A stretch of 64,000 nucleotides of DNA from Streptomyces europaeiscabiei (GTDB taxonomy: Bacteria > Actinomycetota > Actinomycetes > Streptomycetales > Streptomycetaceae): contig NZ_CP107841.1 in NCBI RefSeq assembly GCF_036346855.1, forward strand, positions 1,488,001 to 1,552,000. Direction: 5' to 3'. Under the pieces are notes generated by a model. The model was not told where the DNA came from. It saw nothing but the letters and a program-made list of their open reading frames with translations, and searched no databases. This document shows positions 18,401 to 26,307 of this stretch, piece by piece (the stretch's first letter is position 1; every line of letters starts with the position of its first letter). Made by a program: the position numbers and the translations under genes.

Positions 18401-18767
18401 CTCCGGTGGATCGACGGTGACCCCGATCGACACGGCGACCGACGACACCGAGCCGACGCTGCTGGTCTCCGGCCAGGCGTACGGCCTCGGTCTGTCACCG
18501 GACGGTCGGACGCTGTGGGTGAGCCCCAGTACCGGGGACTCCGTCACGCCCGTCGACACGGTGACCGGGGCTCCCGGCGCGAAGGTCACCGTCGGCAGGT
18601 CCGCCTTCGACGTGGCCCTGGACTGGGACGGCGGCACGGCCTATGTCACGACGGCCGACGGGAACCGGCTGGTGCCGGTCGACACCGCGTCCGGCACCGC
18701 CGGGGCGCCGCTGACGACGGGCGCCCATCCGCTGGCGGTCGCGCTGACGCCCGTACCGGTGTCCTAG
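15474..18767 (+). CDS. Secreted GH84 beta-N-acetylglucosaminidase with C-terminal YVTN beta-propeller
   Basis: 1097 residues. A signal peptide ends near residue 48 ([21 protein letters not shown]). Residues 65-200 are the GH20b/GH84 N-terminal domain ([10 protein letters not shown]). The GH84 barrel follows: [32 protein letters not shown] and the catalytic aspartate pair in [14 protein letters not shown] (D331-D332), which act by substrate-assisted catalysis. Linkers are low-complexity, including seven AYE repeats. Residues 810-1095 hold about seven 40-residue YVTN-type blades ([18 protein letters not shown]). The likely substrate is beta-linked GlcNAc in glycans, hyaluronan or chitin-like polymers. 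It ends 14 bases from the convergent SIS gene. Confidence 0.9.
   Translation: [1097 protein letters not shown]
17185..17251 (+). repeat. In-frame 9-bp tandem repeat (GAGGCGTAC) inside the GH84 gene
   Basis: About seven perfect copies encode Ala-Tyr-Glu repeats in a helical linker. The repeat length is a multiple of three, so copy-number change would lengthen or shorten the linker without a frameshift. Confidence 0.9.
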
Positions 18768-18781
18768 ACATCCGGGGGTGA

Positions 18782-19569
18782 TCAGCCGGCGGTACGCCGG
18801 ATCCGTCCGGCGTACCGCTCTTCCAGTGCCAGGTTGCGCTCGAACTCGCCAGGCACGTTGGCGGAGACGTAGACCGGGGGCGATCGCCCGAGGCGAGGAG
18901 TTGGGCGGCCGCCTCGGCGACCGTCATCTGCACGAGCATGACGCCGGTCAGTGTGGACAGCGCGCACACGGCACCGCCGGTCGGCAGCTCCAGCAGCGCG
19001 TCGCCGCGCGGGGCCGCGTTGTCGAGGACGACGTCGGCGAGGTCGGCGAGCTTCTTGCCGCTCGGGTGGGTGGCGGGGACGGACGCGGTGTGGGCGAGGG
19101 AGGTGAGGGCGAGGACGCGGTGGCCGCGCTCCTTGGCGTGCAGGGCCATCTCGACGATGACGCTGTTGACGCCGGAGTTGGAGATGACGACGAAGAGGTC
19201 CTGGGGGCGGGGGTCGGCCAGCTCGTAGAGGCGGACCGCTATGCCGGGCTCGCGCTCCAGGAGCGGATCGTCGAGGCCGCTGGGGTGGTCGCCGCCGAAG
19301 AGGACGAGGTCGGCCATCTGGATCCGGTTGGTGGGCACGAAGCCACCGGCGCGGCCGGCGAGTTCGAGGACCATGGCCTGGGAGTGGCCGGTGCCGAAGG
19401 CCTGGACGACGCCGTCCGCGCGGACGCAGTCGGCGATCAGTGCGGCAGCGGCGTGCACGTCGGCGCGCGCGGACTCGGTGAGGCGGTGCAGGACGGCCAG
19501 GCCCTCGCGCGCGAAACGGTCGGCGCTCACCGGCTCGGTCACGGACCCGTTGGCGGACTCGACGGACAC
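18782..19569 (-). pseudogene. SIS-domain sugar-phosphate protein with a single-base frameshift near its 3' end
   Basis: From GTG 19569 (GGGGAG six bases upstream) the protein has the SIS fold: VQAFGTGHSQAMVLELAGRA, LFVVISNSGVNSVIVEMALH and ALTSLAHTASVPATHPSGKK. These domains bind or isomerise phosphorylated (amino)sugars; MurQ-like roles are possible but not shown. At the C-run 18876-18880 the frame shifts; adding one base restores the family ending PPVYVSANVPGEFERNLALE ERYAGRIRRTAG with stop at 18782. As given, the frame runs on to 18646 with unrelated Arg/Pro sequence. This is either a homopolymer sequencing error or a real loss of the last 37 residues. It is divergent from the RpiR regulator. 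Confidence 0.75.
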
Positions 19570-19583
19570 CTGGGACTCCCCAC

Positions 19584-19631
19584 TGGTGGATTGAACCACC
19601 CCCTACACACCTATTAGTGAATCACTGAATC
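19584..19631. promoter_or_regulatory. Operator-like repeats between the SIS gene and the RpiR regulator
   Basis: On the minus strand GGGGTGGTTCAATCCACCA (about 19583-19601) is nearly identical to GGGGTGGTTCAATCAACCA at 20704-20722 (18 of 19 bases). Next to it, TGATTCAGTGATTCA (about 19616-19630) is a direct repeat of a 7-mer. Both lie upstream of the SIS start chosen above. Likely target of the adjacent RpiR-type regulator. Confidence 0.55.
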
Positions 19632-19738
19632 ACGGCTCGGCATCGAGGGCAATGGCGCAGTTCACCCCCGGATGCCGACCCCAAGCCCGGTCCTGGTATT
19701 CAGCCGCTACGCCAACGGGTGGCTGGTACCTTCTGTCC

Positions 19739-20623
19739 ATGCCCTCGACCGATGTCACCACCCTGATCCGCACCGAGTTGCCCCGGCTGGCCGGCTCCCT
19801 GCGGAAGGTCGGCGAGCTGATCCTGGAGGATCCGGCCGCCGTCACCCACTGCTCGGCCGCGGAGCTGGGCCGCCGCACCGGCACCTCCCAGGCCACCGTC
19901 ACCCGGTTCTGCCGGGCCATCGGCCTCGACTCGTACCAGCACCTGCTGATCGAGCTGGCCCAGGAGCGGGGCCGGGGCGAGTCCTCCGAGTGGGGCAGCG
20001 CCGAGATCGGCCCGGACATCTCGCCCGACGACAGCCTGGAGCGGGTCGTCCAGGTCGTCGGCACCGCCGACCTGCGGGCCGTCCAGCAGACCATCGACCG
20101 TATCGACCTCGACTCGGTCGAGCGTGCGGCCCAGGCCGTGGCCCGCGCCCGGCGCGTGGACGTGTACGGCGTCGGCGGCAGCGGCGCGGTCGCGCAGGAG
20201 ACGGAGACCCGGCTGTTCCGCATCGGCTGCGCGGTGCGCGGCTGGACCGAGGTGCACGCGGCGACCACCTCCGCCGCCCTGCTCACCCCGGCGGACGTGG
20301 CGATCGGCATCTCCCACTCGGGTGCCACCCGGGAGACGATCGAGCCGTTCGAGCTGGCCAAGGAGCGCGGCGCCACCACCGTCGCGCTCACCGCCGACCC
20401 GCGCTCGCCGCTGGCCCGCGCCGCCGACATCCGGCTGATCTCCTCCTCCTCGGAGACCAGCTTCCGCACCGGCAGCATCGGTGCCCGCCACTCCGTGCTG
20501 ATGCTCATCGACTGCCTGTACGTCCGCGTCGGCCAGCTCTCCTACCAGCGGGCGAGCGCCTCCCTGGCACTGACCGACCACATCGCGGGAGCACACGCGG
20601 TGAAGTCCCGGCGCCCTCGCTGA
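19739..20623 (+). CDS. MurR/RpiR family transcriptional regulator
   Basis: 294 residues from ATG 19739 (MPSTDVTTLIRTELPRLAGS); an earlier in-frame start is possible but lacks family similarity. Residues 1-80 are the RpiR helix-turn-helix (VTHCSAAELGRRTGTSQATV, TRFCRAIGLDSYQHL). Residues 125-265 form a SIS domain (VDVYGVGGSGAVAQETETRL, ADVAIGISHSGATRETIEPF) that senses a phosphosugar, typically MurNAc-6-P, GlcN-6-P or GlcNAc-6-P. With a divergent SIS protein and nearby GH84 and GH3 enzymes, control of amino-sugar salvage is the natural inference. C-terminal STSFRTGSIGARHS-like loop intact. Confidence 0.9.
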   Translation: MPSTDVTTLIRTELPRLAGSLRKVGELILEDPAAVTHCSAAELGRRTGTSQATVTRFCRAIGLDSYQHLLIELAQERGRGESSEWGSAEIGPDISPDDSLERVVQVVGTADLRAVQQTIDRIDLDSVERAAQAVARARRVDVYGVGGSGAVAQETETRLFRIGCAVRGWTEVHAATTSAALLTPADVAIGISHSGATRETIEPFELAKERGATTVALTADPRSPLARAADIRLISSSSETSFRTGSIGARHSVLMLIDCLYVRVGQLSYQRASASLALTDHIAGAHAVKSRRPR

Positions 20624-20681
20624 CCGGGCGGGGCACCGGCCGCCGGGCCGACACCGGACCACCACCACCCCTGCATGGATG

Positions 20682-20722
20682 AATCAACCAACACTCCATC
20701 GCATGGTTGATTGAACCACCCC
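20682..20722. promoter_or_regulatory. Inverted repeat AATCAACCA-N13-TGGTTGATT with shared GGTTCAATC motif
   Basis: AATCAACCA (20682-20690) and TGGTTGATT (20704-20712) are perfect 9-bp arms; the right arm continues into GAACCACCCC, matching the site upstream of the SIS gene. It sits 95 bases before the first recognisable codon of the decayed glycoside hydrolase, so it was probably that gene's promoter region. Confidence 0.6.
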
Positions 20723-20817
20723 ACGCTGCCAGGATGGGGCTCCGCCGAGCACTCGTAGGAGCCCCTCGGCTTTCCCCTGCCCCGCCACGCGGCAACGGGC
20801 ATACACCCCGGCCCTGA

Positions 20818-21279
20818 ACGACCGCCCACGGCGCCCCCGAGCCGCACATCCCGGCGGCCGACGCCCCCGACTTCGCGCGTGCGACCCTCCTGAACGCGGC
20901 CGGCTGCGCCCGCCTGTGGGGCGTCACCTGGTGGTGTTCCCACGACGTCGACCGCTCCCTGGCCGACTTTCCGGAACTGGAGTACACGCTCGGCCTGTTC
21001 GACTGCACGGGCCGTCCCAAGCCGATCGCGGACGCCCTGTCCGCGACGGTCGCGGAGATCCGCACCGCGGCCGTCCCGCCCGCTCCCCGTACGACGGCCC
21101 TGGTCCTGGACTGCACCCCGTCCACGCGCTCGGTCTCCGGTCCTGGCGGCGCCTTCTTCGACGCCTGGATGCGGCTGCGGCAGGAGGGCGTCCGTCCGGC
21201 GGTCGTCCTGGCGGAGCACGCGCGGGACACGGCGTACCTCGGGGCGAGGGGGATCACGGAACTGATCACCGGAGAGTGA
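20818..21279 (+). pseudogene. C-terminal remnant of a glycoside hydrolase (GH5-like family)
   Basis: A plus frame reads TTAHGAPEPHIPAADAPDFA, RATLLNAAGCARLWGVTWWC, SHDVDRSLADFPELEYTLGL and ends LGARGITELITGE TGA at 21279. WGVTWWCSHDV followed by DFPELEYTLGLFDCTGRPKP is the end of the (beta/alpha)8 barrel of a Streptomyces glycosidase family that sits next to amino-sugar or cellulose genes. The N-terminal two thirds and the catalytic glutamates are absent, and the promoter-like repeat lies immediately upstream, so an internal deletion joined promoter and 3' end. Confidence 0.6.
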
Positions 21280-21363
21280 GGCGGGCGGGGCGGTGGCGGT
21301 GGCGGAGGCGCCGATCGGAGGGACTCCGGCTCCGGCCTCAGCCACCTCCTCCGCCACCACCAC

Positions 21364-21420
21364 GCCACCGCCACCGCCACCGCCACCGCCACCGCCACCG
21401 CCACCGCCACCGCCACCGCC
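21364..21420 (+). repeat. (GCCACC)n hexanucleotide tandem repeat, about 9.5 copies
   Basis: Perfect 57-bp hexamer array between the decayed glycosidase and the convergent GH3 gene. It is outside any real gene, so copy-number change would be neutral for protein. G-rich on the minus strand. Confidence 0.9.
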
Positions 21421-21503
21421 AGGATGGCGCTCGTACGAAAGCCCGCCCCGTGGGGGTGTTCGCCCGCGTGAGGGCCTCCGCCCGGCGGGAGCGCCCCCGG
21501 CGG

Positions 21504-22997
21504 TCAGGCCATGCGTCCCGCCAGGACCTCGGCCACCGCCCGCAGATTCACCCGTCCCCTCCCGTGCGCGGCCACCCCACCAGCCGCCTCCGGCAACCCG
21601 GTCGAGACCACCAGCGCGTCCGGTCGAGCCGCCAGCAGCGCGTCCCGCAGACGGCCCTGCCAGGGGTACAGCTCCGCATCGCACACGGCGACGACCAGCG
21701 GACGCCCCTCGGCGGCCCGCAGCACCTCCCCCACGACGGCCCAGAGGCCGTCCGGCTCCCCGGCGACCGCCGTCCCCGTGGCCGTCGGATCGAGGGCGCG
21801 GATCTCGGTCAGCAGGTCCTCGCCGCCCCAGTTGAGGGCGGGGTGCGGGAGCGGGAAGCAGTCGACGACATGGGCGCCCGGCACCGGTTCCGGCAGCGGC
21901 CCCCCGCTCCGTACTGCCCGTCGCGCCGCAGCCGGGTCGGCGTCCGCGTCCCACGCGGCCACGGCACCCGGCCGGTACGGCACCGCGTACCGCAGCGCGA
22001 GCCGGCGGACCCGTTCCGCCGCCTCGGCCACGCGCCCCTCGGCGAGGTCGCCCGTCCGCAGGGCGTCGAGCACGGCGTCGCGGCAGGCGAGCGTGACCTC
22101 CAGGTCCGGTACGGCGACGATGACCTGGTCCGCTCCGGCGGCGAGGGCGAGCCGGGCGCCGACCGCCTCGCCGTAGCGGTCGGCGATGGCCTTCATCTCC
22201 AGCGCGTCGCTGACGAGGACGCCGTCGAAGCCGAGTCCGCCGCGCAGCAGCTCGGAGAGGATGCGCGGGCTGAGGGTGGCGGGCAGGTCGGGGTCGAGGG
22301 CCGGGAAGACGACGTGGGCGCTCATCAGCATGGGCACGCCCGCGTCGACGGCGGCCCGGAAGGGCGCGAGGTCGAGTCGGTCGTAGGGCCGTGGGTCGAC
22401 CGCCAGGTCGTGGTGGCTGTCGGTGACGGTGCCGCCGTGGCCGGGGAAGTGCTTGGCGCAGGAGGCCACGCCGCGTGCCTCGGTGGCCTCGATCCAGGCG
22501 CGCAGATGCCGGGAGACCAACTCGGGGTCGGCGCCGAAGGCGCGGGTGCGCACGATCGGGTTCTCGGGCCGGCTCTGGACGTCGGCGACGGGGGCGTAGG
22601 AGGCGGTGATGCCGAGCGAGAGCAGGTGCCCGGCGAGAGCGTCGGCGCACGCGGCGGTAAGCGTCGGGTCGTCGGCGACGCCGAGTGCCCACGATCCGGG
22701 CACCTTGGGGGCGCCCGCGGCGACCAGGTGGCCGATGCCGCCGCCCTCGTTGTCGATGCCGACCAGCAGGTCCGGCCGCAACGCCCTCAGGGTGCCGGTG
22801 AGTTCGCGGACCTGGTCGGCGTCGCGGATGTTGCGGGTGAACAGGATGACTCCGCCCAGCCCGCGGTCGATGAGCCGCTTGAGGGCGTCGGGGACGGTCG
22901 TCGTACCGTCGAAGCCCGCGACGAGGCAGCGGTGGGCTGCCTCGTCGAGGACCGCGGGGAGGACCGGGCCGACAGGCCCGGCGGCGGTGGGTTTCAC
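21504..22997 (-). CDS. GH3 beta-N-acetylhexosaminidase, NagZ-like
   Basis: 497 residues from GTG 22997 (MKPTAAGPVGPVLPAVLDEA). No signal peptide, so cytoplasmic. NagZ hallmarks: GIDNEGGGIGHL, KHFPGHGGTVTDSHHDLAVD with the mobile-loop histidine acid/base, and GVLVSDALEM with the nucleophilic aspartate. It would remove GlcNAc from muropeptide or chitooligosaccharide fragments. The C-terminal 170 residues form an extra domain seen in actinomycete homologues. A start at 23060 is possible but would place the operator and promoter inside the gene. With SIS protein and RpiR regulator it fits amino-sugar recycling. Confidence 0.9.
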   Translation of the reverse strand: MKPTAAGPVGPVLPAVLDEAAHRCLVAGFDGTTTVPDALKRLIDRGLGGVILFTRNIRDADQVRELTGTLRALRPDLLVGIDNEGGGIGHLVAAGAPKVPGSWALGVADDPTLTAACADALAGHLLSLGITASYAPVADVQSRPENPIVRTRAFGADPELVSRHLRAWIEATEARGVASCAKHFPGHGGTVTDSHHDLAVDPRPYDRLDLAPFRAAVDAGVPMLMSAHVVFPALDPDLPATLSPRILSELLRGGLGFDGVLVSDALEMKAIADRYGEAVGARLALAAGADQVIVAVPDLEVTLACRDAVLDALRTGDLAEGRVAEAAERVRRLALRYAVPYRPGAVAAWDADADPAAARRAVRSGGPLPEPVPGAHVVDCFPLPHPALNWGGEDLLTEIRALDPTATGTAVAGEPDGLWAVVGEVLRAAEGRPLVVAVCDAELYPWQGRLRDALLAARPDALVVSTGLPEAAGGVAAHGRGRVNLRAVAEVLAGRMA

Positions 22998-23003
22998 CTC
23001 TCG

Positions 23004-23058
23004 AATCCTCTGGCTGGTCAAGCCTAAAGTCAACATCTCGGTGGATGAATGATTCACC
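23004..23058 (-). promoter_or_regulatory. Promoter and operator of the GH3 gene, likely leaderless
   Basis: Minus-strand TTGACT (23028-23033) and AGGATT (23004-23009) are 18 bases apart, and the GTG start at 22997 is about 7 bases past the -10 box, which would make a leaderless mRNA. Just upstream, TGGTGAATCATTCATCCACC (about 23037-23056) contains the palindrome TGAAT-C-ATTCA and flanking GGTG/CACC, related to the other RpiR-region sites. Confidence 0.5.
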
Positions 23059-23175
23059 AAGCCTGGCGGTGGCCCGAGGCCGGCCCGTCCCGGTGACGGT
23101 TGTGGCGCCGCCTCCGCCGCCAGTCGCTTCGGCGCACACCGATGGCCGAGGTCTCCCGTGCACGCACCTGCCCTG

Positions 23176-23850
23176 TCAGTCGCCTCTCGCTTGCTCCCGA
23201 TGCCGTGCGGCCGGGTGACGGGGCGGCTGCGAGGAGGCCCTCGGCCGTGCGCGCACCCAGTCGAGCAGCACCACCGAGCACAGGGCGGCGAAGGCGCACC
23301 AGGTCGAGACGAACTCCATCTGCCACAGGGTCCAGCAGATCGAGGCGCCGACGGCGGCCAGGATCCCGAGCACCACGAGTCGCCGGTCGCCCGAGAGGAG
23401 GAGGGAACCGACGGTGGCGAGGAGGTAGCCGGCGACGAGGAGCACCGGGTGGGGGAGACCGATCGTGTAGCCGACGGTACGGCCGCGGATCTCGGCCGTC
23501 ACCGGGCTGGCGGCGAGACCGTGCGCGAGCAACGCGGCGGTCGCGGCTCCGATGACGAGGAACACGACGAGCCTGGCCCGGGCGGACGGCGGGGCCGCGC
23601 ACCACACGCCCGCGGGCACCCACACGGCCAGCAACGGCAGCGCGACGACGGCCCAGGCCATGGTGGCCGGTCCACTTCCTCCGCCCGAGGACCAGACCAC
23701 CGACTCCACGATCTGATGGGCCCCCAGCAGCAGCGGCAGCGCGGCGAGCGGCACATCCCGCCCGCTGCGCACCAGCGCCACACAGGCCACCCCGACTGCC
23801 GCGACAGCGCTGCCCGCCACAAGATCGGCCGTCGCACTCCAGCACATCAC
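23176..23850 (-). CDS. DUF6629-like integral membrane protein
   Basis: 224 residues from ATG 23850 (MCWSATADLVAGSAVAAVGV), the standard start of this actinomycete family; 27 upstream residues in frame look non-coding. Seven or so hydrophobic helices; conserved points are the N-terminal MCWS, the LLLGAHQIVESVVW motif and the WQMEFVSTWCAFAAL motif near the end. No known function. It stands alone, 115 bases from the GH3 gene and 210 from the DinB-like gene. Confidence 0.75.
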   Translation of the reverse strand: MMCWSATADLVAGSAVAAVGVACVALVRSGRDVPLAALPLLLGAHQIVESVVWSSGGGSGPATMAWAVVALPLLAVWVPAGVWCAAPPSARARLVVFLVIGAATAALLAHGLAASPVTAEIRGRTVGYTIGLPHPVLLVAGYLLATVGSLLLSGDRRLVVLGILAAVGASICWTLWQMEFVSTWCAFAALCSVVLLDWVRARPRASSQPPRHPAARHREQARGD

Positions 23851-24022
23851 GCCACCATGGGGTCGCCCGTCATCAGCGCGGGCCACGCTACGTCGCACCC
23901 GGCGGACGTTCGCGGGGCGACACGGGGGCAACGAGCCACGGGAGCCATTGGCACCACATGGCTGCCCAGGGCGCGGCGGGGGTTACGGGCCCTCGGGCTC
24001 TTGGACCCCGGGCTCTCGGGCT

Positions 24023-24062
24023 CTCGGCTACTCGGCTACTCGGCTACTCGGCTACTCGGCTA
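24023..24062 (+). repeat. 8-bp tandem repeat (CTCGGCTA), 5 copies
   Basis: Perfect array at the 3' end of the minus-strand DinB-like gene; its last copy supplies the TAG stop codon (24060-24062). Copy-number change would not alter the protein because the stop comes first in transcription order. Confidence 0.9.
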
Positions 24063-24695
24063 CGACAGCGTGGCCACGAGCTTCTCCACTCCCGGGCCGG
24101 AGACGCCCGTGAGCCCCGCAGGCCGCCCCGTCGCCAGGAGGAGCAGGTCGGCCAGCGGTCCGCGCACCTCGTCGGGGCCGGTGCCGGTCGTCCAGGTCGC
24201 GTCGGTCGCCACCAGCCGCACCGCCCGGAGCCGTTTACGTGCCCCGTAGAACGGGCTGGCCACGACGTGGGCGAGCGCGGCGGTGGCCTGTTCCGTGGGC
24301 ATCGGGCGGTCGCGTCCGAGGGGGCGCGCGATGTCCTGGCCGTGGACGAGGAAGTCGACGAGCGGGTCCAGGGGCGCGGCCAGGGGTGCGCGGCGGGGCG
24401 AGCCCGCCGTCTCACGGATCTGCGCGACGAGTTCGGCCGGCCCGAACCGGCCCGCCCGTTCCCGGGCGAAGTCGAACTCCATCCGGTTCCAGTCGCCCCG
24501 CGCCCGGATCGCGCCCTTGATCGTGCCGAGGAGCGTGGTGCGCGTCGACAGCGTCAGGTGAGCCGCCACGTCGTGCACCGTCCAGCCCGCGCAGAGCGAG
24601 GCCTCGCTCCAGTCGGGGCCGGCGAGGCCGTCGAGAAAGTCGGCGAGGCTCAGCCGCTCCGCCTCGGTCCATCGGAGAATCCGCTCACGGTCCAT
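24060..24695 (-). CDS. Maleylpyruvate isomerase family (DinB-like) mycothiol-dependent protein
   Basis: 211 residues from ATG 24695 (MDRERILRWTEAERLSLADF); an in-frame GTG 12 bases upstream is also possible. Conserved points: WTVHDVAAHLTLS with the first metal-binding histidine and FLVHGQDIARPLG with the second, the four-helix DinB/MDMPI fold. Family members use mycothiol as cofactor or detoxify electrophiles; many Streptomyces paralogues have no known substrate. Solitary gene. Confidence 0.85.
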   Translation of the reverse strand: MDRERILRWTEAERLSLADFLDGLAGPDWSEASLCAGWTVHDVAAHLTLSTRTTLLGTIKGAIRARGDWNRMEFDFARERAGRFGPAELVAQIRETAGSPRRAPLAAPLDPLVDFLVHGQDIARPLGRDRPMPTEQATAALAHVVASPFYGARKRLRAVRLVATDATWTTGTGPDEVRGPLADLLLLATGRPAGLTGVSGPGVEKLVATLS

Positions 24696-25128
24696 GTCGT
24701 CCGTCACTCCTTCGCGTGGGTCACGGATGGATGCCGGCGCTCGCATCGGCCCGTCGCCGCCCCACCGCTGTACTGCACTGCCGTACCGCTGTCGCCCCTC
24801 TTGACCGCTGCCGGCGGCCGAACTGATCGACACCCCGACGTGACCCACGTCACCGACGTCACCCACCCGCCGCACCTCGCGGACCGTGCTCTCCCGCACA
24901 TGGCCCCCACTGTTGAGGCCACGGCCGACCGTGGCCGTGCCCAGCCCCGGCCCCGGCCCCGGCCCCGGCCCCGGCCCCGGCCGACGGGCGATCTCACTGA
25001 TCGTGTACGGGCGTCGCGTCGCGCTTTTCCCACGTCGCGTGATGGCTTTTTGATGTGTTTCACCAGATTGAATGATGGGTTCGAGGTCCTCAGACTGGCA
25101 GAAACGCAAGGCTGCGAAAGGAGCCGCG
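24696..25128. other. Intergenic region with (CCCCGG)6 repeat
   Basis: 433 bases with no convincing gene. A perfect CCCCGG hexamer array spans 24945-24980. The 3' part is unusually A/T-rich for this window (TGATGTGTTTCACCAGATTG, about 25050-25070) and probably holds the promoter of the dioxygenase gene; ribosome-binding site AAAGGAG lies just before its start. Confidence 0.5.
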
Positions 25129-26307
25129 ATGTCCTCCATCGCTGCGGTGTCACGGACCTGGCTGACCGAGGCGGACTGCGATCTCGACACGTTCCGCGCG
25201 CTCGTCGAGCAGAGCACCGACCCCGCCGACCATCCCTCGGCCGAGCGGGTCGAGCTGAACGTGCCGCTTTACGACAGCGACCGGCTCCGCTCCCTGACGG
25301 CCGCTCCGGAGGGCCGCCGGGACGTGCAGGCCGAGCTGGTCCGGGCCCTTATGGAGGGCCCCGGGATCGTCGTGTTCAAGGGCGCGTTCACCGACCCGGC
25401 CGTCGTGGACCGGGCGTCAGCGGCCTTCCGGGAGCTGATCGAGGAGGAGCGGGCCGCGGGTACGGCACGGGGCGACCACTTCGCGAAGCCCGGCGCCAAC
25501 GACCGTGTCTGGAACGCTTTGGACAAGATGGCCGTGCGCGCGCCGGACGTCTTCGCCGACTACTACGCCAACGACATGCTGGGCCTGATCGCCGAAGCCT
25601 GGCTCGGCCCCGCCTACCAGGTCACGTCACAGGTCAACGTGGTCAACCCCGGTGGCGCCGCCCAGAGCCCCCACCGCGACTACCACCTGGGGTTCCTGTC
25701 GCAGCGGCAGGCCGCTTCCTACCCCGCGCACGTCCACCGCCTCTCCCCCGTCCTCACCCTCCAGGGCGCGGTCGCCCACTGCGACATGCCAGTCGAGTCC
25801 GGCCCCACGCTCTACCTGCCCCACTCTCAGAAGTACGAGCCCGGCTATCTCGCCTGGCGGCTCCCGGAGTTCGTCGAGTACTTCGACGCCCACCATGTCC
25901 AACTCCCCCTCGACAAGGGCGATGCGGCGTTCTTCAACCCCGCGCTCTTCCACGCCGCCGGGCACAACCGCTCGTCGGACGTCCGGCGCATGGCCAACCT
26001 GCTCCAGATCTCCTCAGCCTTCGGCCGCGCCATGGAGACCGTGGACCGCGAGGCGATGGCCAACGCACTCTTCCCGGTCCTGTCGCACCGCAGGTCCGAG
26101 GGGGCCACCGAGGACTGGCTGCGCCGCGTCGTCGCCGCCACCGCCGAGGGCTACGCCTTCCCCACCCACCTCGACCTCGACCCGCCCGTCGACGGCCTGG
26201 CCCCGCCCTCCCAGGCCGACCTGCTCTGGCAGGCCGTCAGCGAGAACTGGGCCCCGGAGCGGCTGCGCCGCGAACTGGAGGCGGCCGGCAGGCGCCGAGG
26301 ACGCTGA
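25129..26307 (+). CDS. Phytanoyl-CoA dioxygenase family (Fe(II)/2-oxoglutarate) protein
   Basis: 392 residues from ATG 25129 (MSSIAAVSRTWLTEADCDLD), 8 bases after AAAGGAG. The double-stranded beta-helix fold shows the iron ligands: H-x-D in QSPHRDYHLGFL and the distal histidine in ALFHAAGHNRSSD, whose arginine further on (VRRMANLLQ) would bind 2-oxoglutarate. Conserved YEPGYLAWRLPEFVEYF is typical of a Streptomyces subgroup. It would hydroxylate a small molecule or lipid; the substrate is unknown and neighbours give no hint. Confidence 0.85.
   Translation: MSSIAAVSRTWLTEADCDLDTFRALVEQSTDPADHPSAERVELNVPLYDSDRLRSLTAAPEGRRDVQAELVRALMEGPGIVVFKGAFTDPAVVDRASAAFRELIEEERAAGTARGDHFAKPGANDRVWNALDKMAVRAPDVFADYYANDMLGLIAEAWLGPAYQVTSQVNVVNPGGAAQSPHRDYHLGFLSQRQAASYPAHVHRLSPVLTLQGAVAHCDMPVESGPTLYLPHSQKYEPGYLAWRLPEFVEYFDAHHVQLPLDKGDAAFFNPALFHAAGHNRSSDVRRMANLLQISSAFGRAMETVDREAMANALFPVLSHRRSEGATEDWLRRVVAATAEGYAFPTHLDLDPPVDGLAPPSQADLLWQAVSENWAPERLRRELEAAGRRRGR

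Noticed and set aside
21364..25000. Short tandem arrays as a possible CRISPR
   Set aside because: Units are 6-9 bp with no unique spacers, and there are no cas genes.
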